Translations under genes and position numbers: made by a program
Origin: Treponema saccharophilum DSM 2985
Lineage (GTDB): Bacteria; Spirochaetota; Spirochaetia; Treponematales; Treponemataceae
Length of the DNA stretch: 64,000 nt
Assembly (NCBI RefSeq): GCF_000255555.1
Contig: NZ_AGRW01000044.1
Location: 50,792 to 114,791 of the forward strand
Reading direction: 5' to 3'
Notes under the pieces: generated by a model
What the model was told of the DNA's origin: nothing
What the model saw: the letters and a program-made list of their open reading frames with translations, nothing else
Database searches by the model: none
In this document: positions 16,343-24,133 of the stretch, one piece after another
Position numbering within the stretch: position 1 is the stretch's first letter
Layout of the letters: every line of letters starts with the position of its first letter

Positions 16343-16380
16343 CGCGGAACGTGCAGCAGCATGTTCCGCGCTTTTTTTTT
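16343..16380 (+). terminator. Intrinsic terminator of dapA-asd
   Basis: CGCGGAACGTG (16343-16353) pairs with CATGTTCCGCG (16360-16370) across a 6-base loop, one G-T pair included, followed by C and an unbroken run of about nine T. Confidence 0.88.
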
Positions 16381-16463
16381 GCGCTCCGTCCCGATTTCCT
16401 GCGTCCTTCCCGACCGCTTTCGAAAGAAAGATTGTTGCATCATCCATGCATCCGCAAACAGAT

Positions 16464-16490
16464 ATTCCGAATCAAGTTCGGAATGACAAA
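16464..16490. repeat. Dispersed palindromic element, intact copy
   Basis: ATTCCGAA (16464-16471) and TTCGGAAT (16477-16484) form a perfect 8-bp inverted repeat around TCAAG, followed by GACAAAA. On the minus strand it reads FVIPNLIRN, the signature of a small intergenic palindrome seen in many bacterial genomes. A diverged copy lies at 10602-10626. Confidence 0.6.
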
Positions 16491-16522
16491 ACCTTCAGTA
16501 CATGCCGTATAGCGAAAAACAG

Positions 16523-17049
16523 CCCCGCAACCGCCCGCCCGGGCACGGAAGGCGCGCTTCTGCGCACCGGCGCACGCTTGCTCCGACCAAGCCGAACTTG
16601 GAGCGAAAAAAAATCCCCGCAACCGCCCTCCCATGCACGGAAGGCGCGCTTCTGCGCACCGGCGCCCCTTTCTCCGACCAAGCCGAACTTGGAGCGAAAA
16701 AAAATCTTCGCAACCGCCCTCCCGGGCACGGAAGGCGCGCTTCTGCGCACCGGCGCCCGCTTGCTCCGATGAAGCCGAACTTGGAGCGAAAAAAATCCCC
16801 GCAACCGCCCTCCCGGGCACGGAAGGCGCGCTTTCTCCGACCAAGCCGAACTTGGAGCAAAAAAAAAATCCCCGCAACCGCCCGCCCGGGCACGGAAGGC
16901 GCGCTTCTGCGCGCCGGCGCCCGCTTTCTCCGACCAAGCCGAACTTGGAGCAAAAAAATCCCCGCAACCGCCCGCCCGGGCACGGAAGGTGCGCTTCTGC
17001 GCACCGGCGCACGCTTGCTCCGATGAAGCCGAACTTGGAACGAAAAAAG
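16523..17049. repeat. Tandem array of about 91-bp repeats (six units)
   Basis: Units start at 16523, 16615, 16706, 16797, 16870 and 16960, with lengths of 92, 91, 91, 73, 90 and about 90 bp. Each begins with C(C/T)(C/T)CGCAACCGCCC, continues through ACGGAAGG(C/T)GCGCTT and an ACCGGCGC segment, and ends with GCCGAACTTGGA(G/A)C and an A-run of six to ten. The fourth unit lacks the CTGCGCACCGGCGC part. CCAAGCCGAACTTGG inside the unit is an inverted repeat in the copies that have CCAA. The units differ by a few bases and in A-run length. The array fills the gap between the asd terminator and the SPOR gene, whose -10 box lies just past the last unit. Long minus-strand frames through it are a by-product of the repetition. 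Confidence 0.92.
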
Positions 17050-17067
17050 ACCCGCAAGCGCATTTTG

Positions 17068-17076
17068 TGGTAGGAT
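17068..17076 (+). promoter_or_regulatory. Extended -10 element of the SPOR gene
   Basis: TGGTAGGAT ends seven bases before the ATG at 17084. The -35 position would fall at the edge of the last tandem-repeat unit, so changes in the array could affect this promoter. Confidence 0.45.
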
Positions 17077-17083
17077 TTATTTC

Positions 17084-18070
17084 ATGAAGGAAAAAATGAG
17101 GAAAGCGCTTTTTTTGATGGCGTTTCTTGCGCTGTCGGCGTTTGCGGCATCGGAGAACTGGTATATCTGCCTTGCGTCGTTCATGCACGAGGACAAGGCA
17201 GACGCGCTGATTTCGGCGCTTGACGGAAAGGGAATTCCTGCGGTGAAGTCGGAATTCGTGAAGCCGACGGGGGAGAAATTCTTCCGCATATTGTTCGCGC
17301 AGCTTTTCCCGAATCTCACGAAGGCGCAGCTCAAGCGGGACAATCTCCGCGCGAATCCTGCCGTCCTTGAGCTGGGGCTCGACGGATTGTGGTGCTGCCG
17401 GGTTTCCGACATCGGCTCCCTCGACAACTCGAATCCGCCGGAAAGCGAGAAGCAGGTCATCCTCGTCCTCATAAACGGCGTTCCGTACAAGCGGCTTGAG
17501 ATTGACAGGAGCGACAACAAGCTCATAAAAGTGAACATACATATCGACCGCTCGCACGCTGCCGATATTCCCGCGCAGAAATCAGGGGCGTCTGGCGTTC
17601 CCGTTCCGGATTCCGTGCCGCCTGAAAATGTCGCGGAAGTCGAGGTTCCCGTCGCGAAAAAAAGCGCCGCCGCCGTCGTTCCGCCTGCCCGCGAGGAAGG
17701 CGTGAAAGTCGCGGAAGAGAGCGCGGAAACTCCCGTCGTGCTTCCCGCGGAAAATGATGCCGCTTCGGAGATTCCTGCCGAGGAAAGCGGGGCGGGCGGC
17801 GCTTCTGCCGAAAGTGCAAGCCTGCCGGAAGCGGATGCTCGAATCGCTCCCGCCGGCGACGAGGGAGAAATTCCTTTGGAGGAGGAAAGCGATGCGGCTC
17901 CCCTGGAAGAAGTTGCCCAGCCGCCGGTTCCCGATGATGGGAATGCGGAAAATGAAAATCCCGCCGCGGACGGTGGCTTTTCTGATGAAGGTGCGGAATC
18001 CCCGTCCGAAATGCCGGAAATCCTGCTGGATGGCGGGGATGCCGGCGTTTCCGTTTCCGATTCGTGGTGA
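17084..18070 (+). CDS. Secreted SPOR-like domain protein with acidic tail
   Basis: A 328-residue protein with a signal peptide (RKALFLMAFLALSAFAAS). Directly after it, NWYICLASFMHEDKADALIS looks like a SPOR peptidoglycan-binding domain (about 22-100): the typical aromatic start, a helix DALISALDGKGIPAVKSEFV and a final strand before PTGEKFFRI. Residues about 160-328 are a low-complexity stretch rich in Ala, Glu, Pro and Val, probably an extended periplasmic linker. Two starts are possible. The ATG at 17084 is seven bases from a -10 box and would be leaderless. The ATG at 17096 has AAGGA upstream. Position in the periplasm and a link to cell-wall growth are inferred from the domain. Domain call is moderate because SPOR domains are weakly conserved. 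Confidence 0.65.
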   Translation: MKEKMRKALFLMAFLALSAFAASENWYICLASFMHEDKADALISALDGKGIPAVKSEFVKPTGEKFFRILFAQLFPNLTKAQLKRDNLRANPAVLELGLDGLWCCRVSDIGSLDNSNPPESEKQVILVLINGVPYKRLEIDRSDNKLIKVNIHIDRSHAADIPAQKSGASGVPVPDSVPPENVAEVEVPVAKKSAAAVVPPAREEGVKVAEESAETPVVLPAENDAASEIPAEESGAGGASAESASLPEADARIAPAGDEGEIPLEEESDAAPLEEVAQPPVPDDGNAENENPAADGGFSDEGAESPSEMPEILLDGGDAGVSVSDSW

Positions 18071-18129
18071 TTTTTCGCCTCGCGGAGATTTTTTTGCCGA
18101 ATCGGATTTTTTCTATTAGATTTCAAACC

Positions 18130-18885
18130 ATGGACACAGAGAAAATTTTGCAGAAAGCGTTCAGCGACAACAAAGGCGCGCTGGCAAATCCCGGTGATTT
18201 GCTGAACGTCGCGATGGAATTCCAGCAGCTCCTGATGATTTACGAGAGCGCGATAAAAGTCGTCAAGACTCGCTTCGAGATTCTGCAGGACGAATTCGAG
18301 GCGAAGCACGAGCGGCGCCCGATTGCGACCATTTCGAGCAGGATAAAGGAGCCGATGAGCATCGCGGAGAAGCTCCAGCGGAAAGGGCTTGCCATAACGC
18401 TCGACAACATGGTGTCCAAACTGAAGGACATAGCGGGAATCCGCATAACGTGTCCGTTCATTAGCGATGTCTACCATGTCCTCCTCATGCTCAAGAACCA
18501 GAGCGACATAAAAATCGAGGACGTCAAGGATTACATAAAATTCCCCAAGAAGAGCGGCTACCGGAGCCTGCACGTAATCGTGTGCGTGTCCGTCGATTTC
18601 AGCGACACGCAGCGCGTCGTTCCCGTCGAGATTCAGATACGGACGATTGCGATGGATTTCTGGGCGAGCGTCGAGCATCAGCTTCACTACAAGAAGGACT
18701 ACAATCTCCCCGCGAATGTCGATGACGAGCTCCGCGCCATTGCCGACACTATTGCGCAGACTGACGAGCGGATGCAGAGCATCGCCCGCCACATTCCCGG
18801 ATTCGTCGATTACACGTCCGTCTCGGAGGAGATAAGCGCGCTCAAGGCGTATTATGCGCACGTTATAGAAACGCTGGAGATTTGA
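18130..18885 (+). CDS. Small alarmone synthetase (RelQ/YjbM type)
   Basis: A 251-residue one-domain RelA/SpoT synthetase, which transfers pyrophosphate from ATP to GDP or GTP to make (p)ppGpp. Motifs in order: RPIATISSRIKEPMSIAEKL, LKDIAGIRITC, IKFPKKSGYRSLHVIV and VEIQIRTIAMDFWASVEHQL, which match the synthetase core of small alarmone synthetases. The HD hydrolase and the C-terminal TGS/ACT regulatory domains of long RSH proteins are absent, and the length fits RelQ. No Shine-Dalgarno sequence precedes the ATG at 18130. A TATTAG-like box ends ten bases before it. Upstream in-frame starts have no homology. The exonuclease gene follows after three bases. Confidence 0.88.
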   Translation: MDTEKILQKAFSDNKGALANPGDLLNVAMEFQQLLMIYESAIKVVKTRFEILQDEFEAKHERRPIATISSRIKEPMSIAEKLQRKGLAITLDNMVSKLKDIAGIRITCPFISDVYHVLLMLKNQSDIKIEDVKDYIKFPKKSGYRSLHVIVCVSVDFSDTQRVVPVEIQIRTIAMDFWASVEHQLHYKKDYNLPANVDDELRAIADTIAQTDERMQSIARHIPGFVDYTSVSEEISALKAYYAHVIETLEI

Positions 18886-18888
18886 TTT

Positions 18889-19614
18889 ATGGCAGGGTAT
18901 CTTTTTTTCGATGTCGAGTGCGCGAACTGCTTCGGCGGGGTGGGGAAGATGTGCTCGTTCGGGTACGTTCTTACGGACGAGGAATTCAACGTCGTCGAGA
19001 GCGACGATATCGTGATGAATCCGGAATGCGAGTTCGACTGGTATCTGTTCAAGAACAAGGACGACATAAAGCTCGCGTATCCGCAGGAGCATTTCAGAAG
19101 CCAGCCGAATTTTACCGCTTTCCACGAGAGAATCGTTGACCTGCTTTCGAAGCGTGGCGCGAAAGTGTTCGCGTTCGGCGCGCTCAACGATATAGGGTTC
19201 GTCGTCTCCGCGTGCGAGCGGTATTCGCTTCCCGTGCCCGCGATTTCCGCGCTCGATTTGGAGCGCGTCGTGAAATCGGACGACGAGATTTTCGGGAGCC
19301 TCGAGAAGCGGTGCGCGATTCTCGGCGTCGACAACTCCGACCTCGTCGCCCACAAAAGCTCCGACGATGCCGTCATGACGATGCGCCTTCTGCGCGCGTA
19401 CTGCTCGCGCGAGGGGGTCTCCGCATCGGACATTTTCCGGAAAAACGGCGGGAGCGTGTTCACTACGGCGCGGTTCTTGAAGAAGCGCGAGGAGAGAAAA
19501 CGGAAGAAGGAGCGCTGCAAACAGTATCAGCGCGGGAGGCGCGGCGCGCCGAAGACGGGAGGCGCCCTTGACCGGCGTCGCAAAGATTCGCGGACGATTT
19601 CGTTCGACGACTAA
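18889..19614 (+). CDS. DEDDh-type 3'-5' exonuclease domain protein
   Basis: A 241-residue cytoplasmic protein with the DnaQ-like exonuclease signature. Exo I is YLFFDVECANCF (Asp-x-Glu), exo II is FGALNDIGFV (Asp), and exo III is VAHKSSDDAVMTM (His and Asp). The four acidic residues plus His suggest an active DEDDh nuclease. The C-terminal ~60 residues are extremely basic (KKREERKRKKERCKQYQRGR), which would favour nucleic-acid binding. It begins three bases after the alarmone synthetase gene, with GGAG located in the end of that gene, so the two are translationally linked. The substrate, RNA or DNA, is not evident. Confidence 0.8.
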   Translation: MAGYLFFDVECANCFGGVGKMCSFGYVLTDEEFNVVESDDIVMNPECEFDWYLFKNKDDIKLAYPQEHFRSQPNFTAFHERIVDLLSKRGAKVFAFGALNDIGFVVSACERYSLPVPAISALDLERVVKSDDEIFGSLEKRCAILGVDNSDLVAHKSSDDAVMTMRLLRAYCSREGVSASDIFRKNGGSVFTTARFLKKREERKRKKERCKQYQRGRRGAPKTGGALDRRRKDSRTISFDD

Positions 19615-19635
19615 CGGGCGCATTCCGTTCGATTC

Positions 19636-19663
19636 TTGGATGATGGCGTTCTTTTTTTATAGA
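19636..19663 (+). promoter_or_regulatory. Probable gapA promoter
   Basis: TTGGAT (19636-19641), 16 bp, TATAGA (19658-19663). An AT-rich untranslated leader of about 55 bases follows and ends in AAGGAG before the ATG. Confidence 0.5.
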
Positions 19664-19726
19664 CGAATAATCCTAAATTCATTATTTTAGTGATAACGAT
19701 TTTTTAAAATATAAGGAGTAGTTCAA

Positions 19727-20764
19727 ATGGCAGTTAAAGTTGCTATCAATGGATTTGGCCGTATCGGTCGCTTGGCGTTCCGCCAGATGTTTGGTGCTGA
19801 TGGATACGAGGTCGTCGCCATCAATGATTTGACGAAGCCCTCTATGCTCGCTCACCTTCTCAAGTATGACACCGCTCAGGGCGGATACTGCGGAAAGGTC
19901 GGTGAGAACCTCCACACTGTTTCTGCTGATGACGAGGCTGGAACAATCACTGTGGACGGAAAAGTTCTCAAAATCTACGCTGAGAAAGAGGCTAAGAACT
20001 GCCCGTGGAAGGAACTCAATGTTGATGTCGTCCTCGAGTGCACCGGCTTCTACTGCAAGAAAGAGCTCGCTCAGCAGCACATCGATGCGGGCGCTCGCAA
20101 GGTCGTAATTTCAGCTCCTGCTGGAAACGACCTCCCGACAATCGTCTACAACGTCAACCACAAGACCCTCACAAAGAATGACAACATCATCTCTGCGGCT
20201 TCTTGCACGACGAACTGCTTGGCTCCGATGGCGAAGGCTCTCAACGACTACGCTCCCATCCAGTCAGGAATCATGTCTACAATCCACGCTTACACTGGCG
20301 ACCAGATGATTCTCGACGGCCCGCACCGCAAGGGCGACCTCCGCCGCGCTCGCGCTGGCGCTGCGAACATCGTTCCGAACTCAACGGGTGCTGCGAAGGC
20401 TATCGGCCTCGTTATCCCGGAGCTCAACGGCAAGCTCATCGGTTCTGCTCAGCGCGTTCCGACACCGACCGGCTCAACGACGATGCTTTTCGCTGTTGTT
20501 AAGGGCAAGGACATCACGAAGGAAGGAATCAACGCTGCGATGAAGGCTGCTGCTACAGAGTCTTTCGGATACAACGAGGATCAGATTGTTTCTTCTGACA
20601 TCATCGGTATGCGCTTCGGCTCACTCTTCGACGCTACTCAGACGATGGTTTCTAAGATTGACGACGACACATATCAGGTTGAGGTTGTTTCTTGGTACGA
20701 CAACGAGAACAGCTACACCTCTCAGATGGTCCGCACAATCAAATACTTCTCTGAGAACTGCTAA
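19727..20764 (+). CDS. gapA: Glyceraldehyde-3-phosphate dehydrogenase
   Basis: A 345-residue glycolytic enzyme oxidising glyceraldehyde 3-phosphate with NAD and phosphate. Signatures: [18 protein letters not shown] (NAD-binding Gly motif), the catalytic [17 protein letters not shown] and the terminal [16 protein letters not shown]. The length is slightly above the usual 330-338. Codon choice differs from neighbours, with many GCT and ACA/CTC codons, as expected for a highly expressed gene. AAGGAG sits at ideal spacing. A strong terminator follows, shared with the convergent kinase gene. Confidence 0.97.
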   Translation: MAVKVAINGFGRIGRLAFRQMFGADGYEVVAINDLTKPSMLAHLLKYDTAQGGYCGKVGENLHTVSADDEAGTITVDGKVLKIYAEKEAKNCPWKELNVDVVLECTGFYCKKELAQQHIDAGARKVVISAPAGNDLPTIVYNVNHKTLTKNDNIISAASCTTNCLAPMAKALNDYAPIQSGIMSTIHAYTGDQMILDGPHRKGDLRRARAGAANIVPNSTGAAKAIGLVIPELNGKLIGSAQRVPTPTGSTTMLFAVVKGKDITKEGINAAMKAAATESFGYNEDQIVSSDIIGMRFGSLFDATQTMVSKIDDDTYQVEVVSWYDNENSYTSQMVRTIKYFSENC

Positions 20765-20802
20765 GTCCTTGTCTGAGAAGACATCAGCCTGAAAAGGCAG
20801 AA

Positions 20803-20835
20803 GCCCCGCGCGTTTTCGTGCGGGGCATTTTTTTT
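20803..20835. terminator. Terminator after gapA
   Basis: GCCCCGCGCG (20803-20812) pairs with CGTGCGGGGC (20817-20826), a 10-bp stem with a TTTT loop, followed by A and eight T. It terminates gapA from the left. The kinase gene ends 12 bases to its right and may use it too. Confidence 0.92.
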
Positions 20836-20846
20836 GCGGAACCGCG

Positions 20847-23363
20847 TCATCGGCTTTCGATGAGCTCGAGCGCCTTCTTCTGGTCTGCATCGTGGACTGC
20901 CGCCTTGATTTTGGCGAACAGGCATTCAAAAGACTCCGGCAGCGCGCACTGCTCGATTTCCGCGACAATCATGTCCGCCATGTCGAAGTCGAACGCGGAC
21001 ACGACTTCGCGGAGCGCGCTCAGCGCGTCGGAAATTTCGTCGTCGGAAAGGACGGGAAGCTTCTTGTCGCCGTCTTTTTTCTTCGCGCAGAGGGGCGCAA
21101 GCTTTTCCGAATAGCTTCTGTAGAATTTCAGGATGCCGGGCGTCTTTTCGGCGGCTTCTTCTGCCGCGCGCTCGTCGCCTTTCTTCGCCCTGTCGCCGAG
21201 CTTTTCCGCCTCCGCCGCCATTTCGGAAAGCTCCGTTGCGCCCAAAAGACGCGAGCAGCTTTTGAGCGAGTGGACGATGATTGTGTAGTTGTCCCAGTCT
21301 TTTTCCCGCGCGGATTCCTCGATTTTTGCCGCCCTCGAATCGATTGTGCCGGCGAATTCCCTGACCGCCTGGAGAAGAATGTCTGCGGAGCCGCAGTTCG
21401 AAAGCCCCGCCTCCGCGTCAATCCCGAACGATTCCGTCCACAGCTCCGCCGTTCTCCGCTGCTTTCCGCATGTCCGTGCAGAAAATCCGTCTGTTCCCGG
21501 CTCGATGACGAGGTTTTCCGGAAGGACGCGCCTTATGGTCCGCTCAAGCGACGCGGGATCGACGGGCTTTTGGAGGAACGCGTCGAATCCCTCGTTTACG
21601 TACATCTGCTCCGCGCCGTGAAGGGCGTTTGCGGTAAGGGCGATGCACGCGGTTTTCCCGTTCATCCCCGCGTCGTCCGATTTCATCGCATGGAGGAATT
21701 CGATTCCGTCCATTTTCGGCATCCTGTGGTCGACGAGGATGACGTCGTATTTCTTTTTCCGTGTCATCTCAAGCGCGTCGAACCCGTTTTCCGCCGTGTC
21801 GATTTTGATGAGCGTGTCCTTGAGGAGCCCCTTTATCACGGTGAGGTTCATCGGTGTGTCGTCCACGATGAGCGCGCTCGCCATGGGCGCCTGGAAATGT
21901 TCCTCGCGTCTGTTGTCCGCGCGCTCCGCCTCCTCCCGCAGCTTCCCGAAATCCCCGAGCGGCTCGCTGCTCCTTACGCCCTGCCTGACCTTGAACGAGA
22001 AGTCGGAGCCTTTCCCGTATTCGCTTTCCACCTCCAGCTTCGAGCCCATAGCGTCAAGGAGGCTCCGCACGATGCTCATTCCCAGCCCCGTCCCCTCGAT
22101 GGAGCGGTTCCGGCTTTCGTCGAGACGCTCGAACGGGGAGAAAAGCCGCTCCATCTCCTCCGCCTTTATGCCGATGCCCGTGTCGCGTACCTCGACGCAG
22201 AGGAAAATGTCCCCGCTTCCCGCGTCTTCCGCCGTGATGCTCATCGTCACGGAGCCTTTTTCCGTGTACTTTATCGCGTTCGTGAGGATGTTCAGGACGC
22301 ACTGCTTTATGCGGGCGTCGTCTCCGTTCAGCACGCGGGGGATTTTTTCGCTTGCGGAGACGATGAATTCCAGCCCCTTGTCCTCCGCGCGGTAGGAGAC
22401 CATGTTGATGATGTCGCCCAGCATGGTCGCGACGTCGTAATCCGCGCGGATTATCTCCATTTTGCCCGCCTCAATCTTTGAGAAGTCGAGGATGTCGTTG
22501 ATTATGGAAAGGAGCGATTTCCCCGAGCTTTTTATGTCGCGCGCGTAGCTTCGTATCGCGCTTTCCGTGCTCTCGCGCAGAATCATCTCGTCGAGCCCGA
22601 GGACGGCGGTAATCGGCGTCCGAATCTCGTGGCTCATGTTCGACAGAAAGCGCGATTTTGCGGTGTTCGCCTCGTTGAGCGCGACGAAATCCCGTTTTAT
22701 GCGCAAGAAAAGCTCGTTGAACGTGATGGCGAGCGAATCGAGCTCGTCGTGCTTTCCCGTGACGTGCAGGAGCGTGCCGAGATTTGACGTTCCGATCGAT
22801 TTAGCCGCCTTAGTCATTCCGACAATCGGGCGGAGCGTCCGCTTCGCGATGAGGAGCGCGGACAGGTACGATATTATGAGAAGCGGCAGGCAGATGAGAG
22901 CCGCGACTTTCGGCGCGAACGACAGGAAATCATCCGTCGCGTCGTCGCCCGAATTCGCGACCTGCAGTATCAGCTCATCGCCGCGCGCATGTATGCTTTT
23001 CGTCTTGTACCATACGAAAAGGTCTCCGTCCGTGTAATATCCCTTTTCCTTGTAAGTGCGCGTCCGTCCTCCCGTCTGCGGAAGAATGGGGAGGAGAAGG
23101 TCGTTCGTGGCGATGATTAAGTCTTTTTCGGGATTGTATATCGTGTACGTTATGTAGTACGGAAGCTCGATTTCCGCCTCGTGGATGGAATTTCCGGCTG
23201 CCAGCGATTCCTCGATTTTGGTGAGCGCGAGCATGAGCTCGTTCTTTTTTCCCTCTCTGATTCCGTGGACGAGAAGCAGCGTCACGACAGCGGAGATTAT
23301 CGCGACGATGAGCGCGATGACGGCAAAAAACTGCAGCGCGATTTTCTGTGCAAGCGATTTCAT
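20847..23363 (-). CDS. Hybrid sensor histidine kinase with receiver and Hpt domains
   Basis: An 838-residue membrane kinase. It has TM1 (about 10-33), a short periplasmic sensor (about 35-150), TM2 (about 151-172), HAMP (about 173-225), HisKA with the phospho-His in NMSHEIRTP (H245), HATPase with N-box LTNAIKYTEKG, DTGIGI and GTGLGMS, a receiver domain with phospho-acceptor D545 in VDHRMPKMDG, and an Hpt domain with H698 in VHSLKSCSRLLGA. It can therefore run a whole His-Asp-His relay in one chain. The final response regulator is not in the window. Its ATG overlaps the stop of the small secreted-protein gene (ATGA), so that protein is a likely sensor accessory. The ligand is unknown. Confidence 0.92.
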   Translation of the reverse strand: MKSLAQKIALQFFAVIALIVAIISAVVTLLLVHGIREGKKNELMLALTKIEESLAAGNSIHEAEIELPYYITYTIYNPEKDLIIATNDLLLPILPQTGGRTRTYKEKGYYTDGDLFVWYKTKSIHARGDELILQVANSGDDATDDFLSFAPKVAALICLPLLIISYLSALLIAKRTLRPIVGMTKAAKSIGTSNLGTLLHVTGKHDELDSLAITFNELFLRIKRDFVALNEANTAKSRFLSNMSHEIRTPITAVLGLDEMILRESTESAIRSYARDIKSSGKSLLSIINDILDFSKIEAGKMEIIRADYDVATMLGDIINMVSYRAEDKGLEFIVSASEKIPRVLNGDDARIKQCVLNILTNAIKYTEKGSVTMSITAEDAGSGDIFLCVEVRDTGIGIKAEEMERLFSPFERLDESRNRSIEGTGLGMSIVRSLLDAMGSKLEVESEYGKGSDFSFKVRQGVRSSEPLGDFGKLREEAERADNRREEHFQAPMASALIVDDTPMNLTVIKGLLKDTLIKIDTAENGFDALEMTRKKKYDVILVDHRMPKMDGIEFLHAMKSDDAGMNGKTACIALTANALHGAEQMYVNEGFDAFLQKPVDPASLERTIRRVLPENLVIEPGTDGFSARTCGKQRRTAELWTESFGIDAEAGLSNCGSADILLQAVREFAGTIDSRAAKIEESAREKDWDNYTIIVHSLKSCSRLLGATELSEMAAEAEKLGDRAKKGDERAAEEAAEKTPGILKFYRSYSEKLAPLCAKKKDGDKKLPVLSDDEISDALSALREVVSAFDFDMADMIVAEIEQCALPESFECLFAKIKAAVHDADQKKALELIESR

Positions 23364-23881
23364 TTCGTGTTTCCTGTTCCTTTTTCGTCGAATTCGATTT
23401 TGTATCCTGGTTTTATTCCTTTTATGACCGGATTTGCGATTCTCGTTCCGCCGATTGATTCAACGGAGCTGAGCGAGAGTGTTGAGTCGATGCCTTTCGG
23501 AAGGGCTACTTTGCATTCGATGATTTTTCCCGTCCTGCTGAATTTTATCAGCGCCGCGTTCTGCAGAGGATGCCCGTTTACCGTTATTTCATCCGCGCGG
23601 ACGGATTTCGGCGATATTTTCTTGTTGAACAGTATCTTTACGGATTCGTCGTTCGCCTGCACGTACACGACGAGGAATTCCCCGCTTTCCTGTTCCTGTT
23701 GCCCGGATTGCGGGAAATTCCGCTCCCTTTCCCGCTCGCCTTTTTGCGGCGTGTCGGGGCGCCTTTGTGGGCGTTCCTGTCCCGCGCGATGTTCCGGCGG
23801 TTCTTTTTCCGTCCGGGGTTGCGCGAAAAGCGCGGATGAGATGTATGCTGCCGCAAAAACAAGGAAAAGAATCTTCTTCAT
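23360..23881 (-). CDS. Secreted protein coupled to the hybrid kinase
   Basis: A 173-residue protein with a signal peptide (MKKILFLVFAAAYISSALFAQ), a charged Pro/Arg/Glu/Gln-rich linker (about 22-70) and a compact beta-rich domain (about 71-165: VVYVQANDESVKILFNKKI, DEITVNGHPLQ, SRTGKIIECKVALP). The domain resembles Ig-like 'Big_5/SbsA' folds in pattern, but this is uncertain. It overlaps the kinase start by four bases and is probably a periplasmic partner of the kinase sensor. No Shine-Dalgarno sequence precedes the ATG. A perfect TATAAT ends ten bases before it, so the message has only a few untranslated bases. Confidence 0.7.
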   Translation of the reverse strand: MKKILFLVFAAAYISSALFAQPRTEKEPPEHRAGQERPQRRPDTPQKGERERERNFPQSGQQEQESGEFLVVYVQANDESVKILFNKKISPKSVRADEITVNGHPLQNAALIKFSRTGKIIECKVALPKGIDSTLSLSSVESIGGTRIANPVIKGIKPGYKIEFDEKGTGNTK

Positions 23882-23891
23882 TTGAGATTGG

Positions 23892-23897
23892 ATTATA
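23892..23897 (-). promoter_or_regulatory. -10 box of the secreted protein-kinase operon
   Basis: TATAAT on the minus strand, ending ten bases before the ATG at 23881. Transcription would start about three bases from the start codon. Confidence 0.5.
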
Positions 23898-23968
23898 CAG
23901 CCGATTCCCGATTTTTTTTAGTTCTGCGTCGGCGGAATCCACGCTTCGGCATGGCAAAAAGGCAATAA

Positions 23969-23999
23969 ACCTGTTCGGAAAACTCTGTCTCGGAACAGG
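23969..23999. repeat. Dispersed palindromic element, copy
   Basis: CCTGTTC (23970-23976) pairs with GAACAGG (23993-23999) around GGAAAACTCTGTCTCG. The layout is the same as the elements at 12709-12741 and 26993-27028. A second small hairpin (CCTGC/GCAGG) follows. Confidence 0.6.
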
Positions 24000-24133
24000 C
24001 CTGCTGATGCAGGAATTCTGAGCGTTTTGTAAGAAAAAGCCTGTATTGTCCAAAAATTGAAATGTTTGTGTTATTACGACATTTGATATGATTCGGATTA
24101 TTCAAAAAGCGTTTTCAAAAGTAAGGAGGAAAC

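Noticed and set aside
14990..16447. 485-codon antisense frame opposite asd
   Set aside because: It is opposite a well-conserved enzyme and ends within a terminator and palindrome region; no start signals.
16523..17049. CRISPR or phage-attachment region
   Set aside because: Units are joined head-to-tail with no unique spacers, and there is no integrase nearby.
16472..17557. Long minus-strand frames of 160-360 codons through the 91-bp repeats
   Set aside because: They are open in several frames because the repeat lacks stops, run antisense into the SPOR gene, and have no ribosome-binding site. The repetitive peptides reflect the DNA repeat.
23399..24021. Plus-strand frames at 23570-24021
   Set aside because: They are antisense to the secreted kinase partner and to the palindromic repeat, without start signals.
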